A stretch of DNA of 22,401 bases from CAZBBC01 sp964489835 (GTDB taxonomy: Bacteria > Calditrichota > Calditrichia > JAJRVZ01), in assembly GCA_964489835.1 (NCBI GenBank), contig CAZBBC010000066.1:1-22401 (forward strand), written 5' to 3'. The position numbers and the translations under genes are program-made. Within the stretch, counting starts at the first letter, position 1; every line of letters starts with the position of its first letter. The notes under the pieces were generated by a model. It saw nothing but the letters and a program-made list of their open reading frames with translations, searched no databases and was not told where the DNA came from. This document shows positions 16,701 through 22,401 of the stretch, one piece after another.

Positions 16701-19526
16701 GAGTGGTTAAATGCAGTATCAGGAGATCATAAGGCGGATTATTCATGGTCACGAACAGGCAAAAATTTATTCAGGTTAACCGGTAATCCGTCCTGGCAGC
16801 CACAAAGTAAATTAGAATTAGAAATAGAGGCATTATCCGCGAGTGATAATAGCGGGAATCAATTAATACAGAATTACACATTCGAATACAATGTTATTGG
16901 TGAGATTGTTCGCCGTGATGTCGATGAAGATGGTATCACTGAATACATTATTGATGGTAATCATAATCTTTTGGATGGACTGGAAATGTATGTGGATCCG
17001 GGTGGTATACATACCCAGGCTCTTTTTTCGGGATATATCGATGACGATGGTTTTTATGATTTCCTTATAGCGGATCCCACAGGCAATGTTGTTCTCACCT
17101 GGTATCCGGCCAGATCTGATTCAGGTATTCTTGGATTTACAGAACAGATTGCTGACTCTGTTTATGAAATGTCTGTAGATTCTGACGCTTTGGTTGAATT
17201 TCGGCTACTCCTTCATTCAGGAACTGTGCAAAAGGCGGTGCCAAGGATAAGATTTCACTCTCCACAGAATGCGGCGGATAAAATTCCTTTATTCACTGCT
17301 CTGGAAATCGAATTTAACACACAAATGGCGCCGTTCAGTGTCGTACAGAACACCACAATTATCCCGTCAGTTTCAGGGAAATGGGCTGTAAATGCCTCAA
17401 ATTCACATTTTACTTTTACGCCTGCATTGAGTTGGAGTACTTCCACAATTTATTCTGTTAAACTAGCTGCTGATTATCAGGCAATTAATGGCCAGTCCGG
17501 TACAGATTCAACCCAATTTTCTTTCCGGATAGCTGATAGTCTCAATCAACCGGGAGAGGTCAGCTGGCAGTTTCCCCAGACAGGCGATTCTGTCCACTCG
17601 CAATCAATTTATTATTTTGGGTTTACTGAGAAGGTTGACACATCAATCACACCCTCATTTCAGGTCATACAGGATTTTAAGACCTATAAACCGGGGGGAG
17701 TATGGATATCGGATACAGTGCTCAGCCTTACAACCCCCGTTAAACTGCAGGAAGGTGAAACAGAGCTAAAAGGCCAGGGGCAGATTAAATTTTTATCGAC
17801 ACTCTCTATGGAATTTAACAGTACTACCAGTTTTATAGTATTCGATGATTTAAAGTTACAAATGATAAAATCTCTTACGAATAATCTACAGGAATTACCA
17901 GTCAACCACCGGTTTCCTTTCATTTTTAATCAACCATTGGATTCCTCATCATTTGATCAGATCACATTCCATGAAATTAATGGTAGCACGGAAGTGCCGA
18001 TACCGTTTTCTGAGAATTTGAATCTCAATTATCTTTCTCTGGAAACAGCCGGACTAAAGTATAGTACCGGTTACGTCCTGCGCTTAAACAAAATGCTTAA
18101 AGGGATTTCCACAAAAATATTAGGCGAAGATATTGAGTATTATTTTCAAACAGAAAAATTACCTGATATCAGCAACCAAGATCTGTATTGGAGACAGGAA
18201 ACAGACTTTCTTATTATAACATGGCCAATTCCCTTAAAAGACAATCAAACGTTTGAATTATATGTTTGTGAGGATTTTAAGGCAGGTCCCGATACGATAA
18301 CATTTGCTAATCTGTGTAATGTGTCTCAATATCCGTCATGGTTACTGGATCTAAATATTTTGCCTGCAAGGTGCTATATTTTTGTAAGGCTTAACAAATC
18401 TGAAAGAACCTATTGGGCAAAACCATCTTTGGTCCACAATGTTCGCATGGATGAAAATGAACTCGCTTCATTCCCCGTAATACAAGATACACCTGTCGAT
18501 AATATTCCCTCATACCAAAACAAAATTTTAACTGTATCACAATGGGATGCTGCCGAACAGGGATGGAACTCATCTAAATATATAAAGGAAAATAGCACCT
18601 GGTTGGCTCCTTTCATTGCAAAAGGTAACCGGGGCATTCTGGTAAAGGTAAGTGCCAGGGGTCAAATCGGATGGATGCAATCAGTGCCTGATACTTTCCG
18701 GATTAGAGGCTCTGCTTATCAAACGCCGAGATTCAGATCGATCTGCAATCCGTTTTATCATGTGACGGCCAGTCAAATATCGGGGAGGTTTGGTCATGCC
18801 ACCAGGCTGGCAATCTGGGATAAAGACATGCAGGGCTGGAATGAAGCAGTTTATGACACCGTATCATCAGCATGGATTAATGATTTTACCGTCGATTTTA
18901 TGAGCCCCGTCTATGTATGTACGGACGAGGGATTTGATGTCCGGGTGATTACCGGCAATTTTGAAACACTTAACACCCGGAGTAAACAAAAACCTGTAGC
19001 GGTGGCCGAAGATCATTTATTCCCAAGTATTACAAGGCTGATATATTTACCGGGAAAAGCTGACAGGATGATGATTTTTAAAGAAAATGAAATACATGAG
19101 AATATCGCCGGTTGTGGCATAGATCAAAACCGGGATGTAGCCTATATTAATATCGGAAACCTTGATGGTTTGGATCATTGGAAATTTCAGTATTATGATA
19201 AAAATGATCGGTTAATATATGTTTATGATTTACTGACTGAAAATGAGGCGATAAACAATGTGCCAAAAACGTTTTCAGTGGATGCCCCATATCCGAACCC
19301 ATTTAATAACAGTGTAAATGTTCCGATAAATATCCCGGATGCAGGTAAACTGAATGTGATTATATATAATATTCTTGGTCAATGTATCCATACGGAAGAA
19401 AGTAATTTTATCCAACCTCAAAAATATTTGTATCACTGGGATAGTAATGTAGCAACAGGAATATACTTTATTCAGATAAAGTTCCTGAAATATCTTGTAA
19501 ATAAAAAGTTAGTGCTGATAAAATGA
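13719..19526 (+). CDS. giant secreted TIGR03790-family protein with Ig-like array and T9SS sorting tail
   Basis: The protein has 1935 residues. A signal peptide is predicted to cut at FA24|Q25. Residues about 52-420 match the TIGR03790 family (unknown function): 'VLVVYNINYQADEN', 'IASYYQEKRNIPSSNI', 'YIVLTKGIPYKI', 'LVTRLDGY', 'GSGGIGNVYEP' and 'VVVGDPLMRIG'. The layout recalls caspase-fold peptidases of family C25; His308-Gly is present, but the stretch around 333-338 (FSSYES) has no Cys. About eight Ig-like (Big_5 type) modules span roughly 428-1490. Two related inserts at 634 and 1067 carry DxDxDG and 'NH.LLDG.E.YVD'. Residues 1609-1790 hold a tandem of 'WD...QGWN' repeats. The end is a T9SS type A domain ('YPNPFNN' at 1858). 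It overlaps the kinase gene by 17 nt and the next gene by 4 nt. Its role is unknown. Confidence 0.85.
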   Translation: MRQIAKTGIISTFLLLLLFSSPFAQDKMYKIVQYDTLGNIQNVTYRESILDQPENVLVVYNINYQADENDNNIWDGYEIASYYQEKRNIPSSNIVAIKAPTNAEITRGQYDSSFDPENVFPGVRQQLENILNFNYDMWGNPLRSKIKYIVLTKGIPYKIKALNSSEKYFADYSSVDASVAMLFNGDYNTRWYAMNPYFNQDPDFQGHSPFIPEFYTNFYNQRLSFLVTRLDGYSVGDIKGMIDRAVRADTTSRNFTFIIDDAQKLYDYMFEAYTRLKDMGAKVYPDPWEDTPEHILSAEDSVIGIVTHGIHAGLPSDYLLNQYAFDLADGAIFSSYESLNGSSFSPNIQVNQGQIADFIKSGGSGGIGNVYEPYSSNIAHEEILLPAYFSGYTFAEASYMSLKNMDWTSVVVGDPLMRIGPKIVPVLVDDFRVLQTSPRQNDVNQSTTTVAEMVFSYPLDSTRVPCFISNPAGDTLRTYIHKNYLYAWSAEPLPHSSQIRYETEGTIFSQSGDSISSDISITFSTHTPDRRPYAPTIYRALPGGIDVRQDSDIILFFSQQMQPETIYPLLGNKDIAQTHTWTDGRILHVSHSPFFPATVYSFYVDEHAKSVDNLALEQNFYFSFETTSNFVAYDIDNDGREEYASNSNHSLLDGYEVYVDTLGYATFLLYTCDLNADNQPEFLISKEAENIPSYYWDPGAIPYTGYLAKCFPVDDDEDGVNEYAFDETGSGYYTKVYDPNDVERIRDIKFALCKHFPWHLSQNVSISTTLQLEFTLPVKYDQVRAFISADPAMAFNSIKTELNGRKIILHPTDPLLEFTEYHITVKAGILSIKNDPLLHDYEYVFQTGSQQILEAPRVISFYPGDSLYIIDNTPTVRFNFSLPMDTLHLQPVNVDTLLGVSWSLFWADSRTLYLFSLEELEESQNYKFILSADLKSKEGVFLEGKRSFNFTSGDKGKDFNNPFILQILPLSNNSIRDYQSIDVIFSEWLVNDPEEWLNAVSGDHKADYSWSRTGKNLFRLTGNPSWQPQSKLELEIEALSASDNSGNQLIQNYTFEYNVIGEIVRRDVDEDGITEYIIDGNHNLLDGLEMYVDPGGIHTQALFSGYIDDDGFYDFLIADPTGNVVLTWYPARSDSGILGFTEQIADSVYEMSVDSDALVEFRLLLHSGTVQKAVPRIRFHSPQNAADKIPLFTALEIEFNTQMAPFSVVQNTTIIPSVSGKWAVNASNSHFTFTPALSWSTSTIYSVKLAADYQAINGQSGTDSTQFSFRIADSLNQPGEVSWQFPQTGDSVHSQSIYYFGFTEKVDTSITPSFQVIQDFKTYKPGGVWISDTVLSLTTPVKLQEGETELKGQGQIKFLSTLSMEFNSTTSFIVFDDLKLQMIKSLTNNLQELPVNHRFPFIFNQPLDSSSFDQITFHEINGSTEVPIPFSENLNLNYLSLETAGLKYSTGYVLRLNKMLKGISTKILGEDIEYYFQTEKLPDISNQDLYWRQETDFLIITWPIPLKDNQTFELYVCEDFKAGPDTITFANLCNVSQYPSWLLDLNILPARCYIFVRLNKSERTYWAKPSLVHNVRMDENELASFPVIQDTPVDNIPSYQNKILTVSQWDAAEQGWNSSKYIKENSTWLAPFIAKGNRGILVKVSARGQIGWMQSVPDTFRIRGSAYQTPRFRSICNPFYHVTASQISGRFGHATRLAIWDKDMQGWNEAVYDTVSSAWINDFTVDFMSPVYVCTDEGFDVRVITGNFETLNTRSKQKPVAVAEDHLFPSITRLIYLPGKADRMMIFKENEIHENIAGCGIDQNRDVAYINIGNLDGLDHWKFQYYDKNDRLIYVYDLLTENEAINNVPKTFSVDAPYPNPFNNSVNVPINIPDAGKLNVIIYNILGQCIHTEESNFIQPQKYLYHWDSNVATGIYFIQIKFLKYLVNKKLVLIK

Positions 19527-20200
19527 AAGTTCTCATTTCCTGTCTTATAATATTTATAGCTGTTTCTTACAGTCAGGCCCAGGTTTTGAATCAGCCTTTT
19601 CTGATCAGTGGCCGGGTGACGAATTCCTCAGGTGGTTATATCAACCGGGAGGATTTACATTTTCAGGTATTTATAAAAGAGTATCCGGAATATTTTTTAA
19701 CCGAAGAATCTTTTTCCAGTGGCTATGATCCTCCCTTCTGGTTCGCAGAAATTGGGAATCTGCCTGTGGAATGGCAATTGGGAGAAATACTGACAATCAT
19801 TATTGAGGATTATAAGAGAAAAGAGCAGATACGATATGACTGGCAAATTGATTCCACGCAGGTGGTACCTGATCTTAGAACTCAACACATATCCATTGAT
19901 GAGGAAATTCATAATTTTGATTTATCGGACAGAGGAATTTTCAACGGTATTCCATTAAAATTTTCATTTGACTCCATTTTTGACCGGTTGGGCGGTTTGG
20001 AATTAATGATAATCAGCTCACAGGGTTATATTGTTTATCAGTCGACCGATCCGGAGAAGATCGAAGTCAATAAATTTCAATTTAGCTGGGACGGCCGGTC
20101 CTCTGCCGGCGGATATCTCCGATCGGGATTGTATTTTTATTTTTTTAGGAGTAACCAGCGATTACTTCATTCAGGAGTAGTATCCTTAAAAAATGACTAA
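19523..20200 (+). CDS. small secreted protein with FlgD-like C-terminal end
   Basis: A 225-residue protein with a signal peptide (cut at QA19|Q20). The N-terminal half ('SGRVTNSSGGYINREDLHFQ') looks like a carboxypeptidase-regulatory or beta-sandwich fold. The C-terminal part, 'FQFSWDGRSSAGGYLRSGLY' and 'HSGVVSLK', resembles FlgD-type Ig modules common at the ends of FCB exported proteins. There is no T9SS tail, so it may stay in the periplasm or sit in a complex. It begins at ATGA overlapping the stop of the giant gene, without a clear ribosome binding site, so it is probably translated by coupling. I do not recognise the whole protein. Confidence 0.75.
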   Translation: MKVLISCLIIFIAVSYSQAQVLNQPFLISGRVTNSSGGYINREDLHFQVFIKEYPEYFLTEESFSSGYDPPFWFAEIGNLPVEWQLGEILTIIIEDYKRKEQIRYDWQIDSTQVVPDLRTQHISIDEEIHNFDLSDRGIFNGIPLKFSFDSIFDRLGGLELMIISSQGYIVYQSTDPEKIEVNKFQFSWDGRSSAGGYLRSGLYFYFFRSNQRLLHSGVVSLKND

Positions 20201-22283
20201 AAAAATTTGGTTCATCTGGATTATCCTGTTAGGATCAAACCTAATCTACGCCCAGGAAATTCTTTTGTTAAATCCTCAACAATTAGGTCTGGCGTCTTCT
20301 ACGGCGCGGGTTACTAATTGGGAATATGCCGGATCAGGTCTGGCACAGGCATATTATTCCAATCACTCCCGTGTTTCCCTTTCATTATATCTCCCATATG
20401 CCCAATTGACCGATGCAAAGATGCGTACAAGTGCTTTCCAGTTTTATTCCCCATCCTACAGATTGGGTGGTTTCAACCTTGGGTATGCTGATTATTCGGT
20501 TGATAATCTCGATAAAAAGGTTATGAGCGTTACTTCTTACCAAACGGGATATACGAATGTACTCTTCGATCGGCTGATAATTGCTTTGAAATTCCGGTGG
20601 CAAAACGAACGCTGGTTTTCTGATAATCAAAAACCTGTAAATCTCAATGGAAATTGCCTGGATATCAGTACAATTTATATTCTCGACGGATATTCAAGTA
20701 TTGGTTTTTCAATAACGAATCTGTTGCGATATTCATATTCATCACTGGAAAATGATGAGCCTTCAAGACAGATCCGACTGGGTTATTGCTGGCTGGATCA
20801 TTCAGCCTCAATCTCTGTAGAGGGTGGCTTAATAACAGAAGAAGATGATTTTTTTGAAACAAAATATGGCGGATATATTAATTCTGTATTTAATTTACAT
20901 TTTGGATTTAGAGTTGGAGCTGAATATAAGCGGTTGTTCTATAATGAATTAGGTGCGGTCTTTTCCTTTCATTATAAGACAAGTAGTTTTAATGCAGAAA
21001 TATCCTATGGAATTCGACTGGATGATTCCCCACTGCCGGTTTCAACCCTTCGACAAGCCTGGGGCCTTAATCTTACATTGAACCATCTAAAATCCGAGAG
21101 TGCAGTTCGAAGTCCTCAAATATTACTTAGAGATGATTCCGCCCCGGATATATTTGTAAAACGAATAAGCGATTATACCCTTTTCCTGAAAAATAATGAA
21201 ACAGAAATTTTTAAACTGCTGACTCAATTAGAAGATGATGAGTCAGGATTGAGTTCCGCCAATTTTAGTATCGTCGCTATCAGCGATACAACCGATGTGT
21301 TATATAATAGAAAATATACTATCTCCGAAAACACATTTATGGATACCATCCAATTTGATGGTTATTCTGAAGACGGTCATTTTTTTAAGAATGGTGGTTA
21401 TTTTGCCAGAATATCAGCGATTGATGCTGCAGGGAATGAGAATTTATCTAATTTGATTCCATTTCGCATACTTTCTAAGAAAAATGATAGTCAGGGACCT
21501 GAAATTTCGATCTCTTTCGATACCTCAGAATTAGTTCTGGCAGAGTCTGAATCAAGCACTTTATTGACCAGCAATGTTAGCATCGAGGATAAGGAAAGTG
21601 ATTGGGTCCTTTGGAAGGTGGAATTGTATAAAATGGGGGATGATGGTGTTTGGAGAGGAGTGAAACCTGCTACCGGTGGTATTGAGATCAGTAAAAGAAA
21701 GTTTAGCTGGCTTCTGAGGAATAGCCGCTCCCGACCGATGCAGGGCCATTATAAAATAAAGGTGGAAGCAAAGGATGAAATTGGTAACTCCTCCGGGCTG
21801 TGGTCTGATATAAAAACAATTATTCAAAGAGAACCGGAACAGCAAGAAACAGAATTGGTTCAGAAGGAAAGTACTGCTGATTCAAACATAGCGGTCGAAG
21901 AGACGAATGTCCCGGCAGTGGTTTATCTGCCGGAAGAAATTGATGCAAACATTATAACCCATGAGCCGGTCAAACAGTTCAGGGTTGCGGCGTCTTATTA
22001 CTATAGAGGTAAAGAAGTAAAGCTGTCAGATTATACGTTTTTTGAAGGGCAAAAATTCGATCCGTATTCAAATCAGATTAGTCTTTCTGTTCTGGGTGTA
22101 TATCTGCAGGATCTCCCGCAGGCAAAACTGGTAATAGAATGTCCCCGACGAATAGGAAACGTAAAAGGATTTGAATCCGAACTGCGAAATTTTCTTAATG
22201 AGGCTTATGATATAGAAAATAGCAGAATAATATTTAATCATAATTCAGAGCTTCCAAATTTATACTTTTATATTAAAGAATAG
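20193..22283 (+). CDS. outer-membrane barrel (PorV/UPF0164-like) with Ig-like and degenerate OmpA-like parts
   Basis: The protein has 696 residues. The signal peptide cuts at YA20|Q21. Residues about 22-305 alternate short polar and aromatic strands, with 'NPQQLGLASSTARV' near the start and 'LDISTIYILDGYSSIGFSIT' in the middle, as in UPF0164/PorV-like barrels. Residues about 315-540 hold Ig-like segments ('DDSAPDI', 'YFARISAIDAAGNENLS', 'YKIKVEAKDEIGNSSGLW'). A Glu/Gln-rich linker follows (about 540-580). The last 100 residues ('FFEGQKFDPYSN', 'LQDLPQAKLVIECP', 'LRNFLNEAYDIENSRI') follow the spacing of OmpA-like domains but lack the usual Asp/Arg peptidoglycan-binding residues. It overlaps the preceding gene by 8 nt, with AGGAG 15 nt before its ATG. 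It is probably the surface or periplasm anchor of the operon. The barrel call is firmer than the family name. Confidence 0.65.
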   Translation: MTKKIWFIWIILLGSNLIYAQEILLLNPQQLGLASSTARVTNWEYAGSGLAQAYYSNHSRVSLSLYLPYAQLTDAKMRTSAFQFYSPSYRLGGFNLGYADYSVDNLDKKVMSVTSYQTGYTNVLFDRLIIALKFRWQNERWFSDNQKPVNLNGNCLDISTIYILDGYSSIGFSITNLLRYSYSSLENDEPSRQIRLGYCWLDHSASISVEGGLITEEDDFFETKYGGYINSVFNLHFGFRVGAEYKRLFYNELGAVFSFHYKTSSFNAEISYGIRLDDSPLPVSTLRQAWGLNLTLNHLKSESAVRSPQILLRDDSAPDIFVKRISDYTLFLKNNETEIFKLLTQLEDDESGLSSANFSIVAISDTTDVLYNRKYTISENTFMDTIQFDGYSEDGHFFKNGGYFARISAIDAAGNENLSNLIPFRILSKKNDSQGPEISISFDTSELVLAESESSTLLTSNVSIEDKESDWVLWKVELYKMGDDGVWRGVKPATGGIEISKRKFSWLLRNSRSRPMQGHYKIKVEAKDEIGNSSGLWSDIKTIIQREPEQQETELVQKESTADSNIAVEETNVPAVVYLPEEIDANIITHEPVKQFRVAASYYYRGKEVKLSDYTFFEGQKFDPYSNQISLSVLGVYLQDLPQAKLVIECPRRIGNVKGFESELRNFLNEAYDIENSRIIFNHNSELPNLYFYIKE

Positions 22284-22401
22284 GGGAGCAAGCAATCTAT
22301 TGTAATTATTGATGTTATGTCCATTTCTACGAAGTAAAAGCACTAGTCATTAAATTTTTTATCTTTTCCCGAAGCGGAAGTATCCGATTTTACATTAAGA
22401 A

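Noticed and set aside
22284..22401. A terminator or a new gene at the right end
   Set aside because: Only a 4-bp stem (TTCC/GGAA) and very short frames are visible. I see nothing I can support in these 118 nt.
1..22401. tRNA, rRNA, CRISPR array, insertion sequence or integrase
   Set aside because: I found no cloverleaf, no rRNA segment, no regularly spaced repeats and no transposase or recombinase domain on either strand.

Overview
The window looks like a chromosome segment from a member of the FCB superphylum (Bacteroidota, Ignavibacteriota, Calditrichota, KSB1 and relatives). The evidence is a type IX secretion (T9SS) type A C-terminal sorting tail on a giant secreted protein, three consecutive signal peptides that all cut at Ala|Gln, a PorV/UPF0164-like outer-membrane barrel, and mostly AT-rich coding sequence. 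I cannot place it to genus. All recognised genes are on the + strand.

Region 1 (1-6518) is a non-cyanobacterial Kai timing cassette. It holds the 3' part of kaiC with a Ser-Ser phosphorylation site and a long C-terminal coiled coil, two tandem kaiB genes, a kinase-less protein with about four PAS domains, a membrane histidine kinase (4-helix sensor, HAMP, two PAS, HisKA, HATPase) and an Rcp1-like response regulator. The last three genes overlap or are coupled. Base composition is mosaic: kaiC, the kaiBs, the first PAS modules and the kinase core are GC-richer, while the stretch between them is very AT-rich.

Region 2 (6519-10657) is a patchwork of signalling genes. It has two hybrid proteins that begin with closely related receiver (REC) domains, one fused to a HisKA_2 kinase and one to PAS-HisKA-HATPase-REC. 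Between them lies the wreck of a NarX/NarL-type pair: an ATPase domain without its dimerisation domain, and a response regulator stopped after 16 codons. The intergenic regions before 8339 and before 10658 each contain the inverted repeat TGTCA-N3-TGACA about 84-86 bp upstream of a sigma-54-like GG-N10 element. This is a possible shared enhancer/promoter module.

Region 3 (10658-22283) is a tightly coupled operon: a stand-alone receiver, a dCache/PAS/GAF histidine kinase with a badly eroded ATP-binding region, a 1935-residue secreted TIGR03790 protein with about eight Ig-like modules and a T9SS tail, a small secreted protein with a FlgD-like end, and an outer-membrane barrel with Ig-like and degenerate OmpA-like parts. 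Gene overlaps are 17, 4 and 8 nt. This pairing of a two-component system with a caspase-fold-like surface protein and an outer-membrane protein is the best candidate here for an undescribed system. It resembles T9SS regulation and sorting (PorX/PorY, PorU/PorV) in general plan, but I cannot show homology to those proteins.
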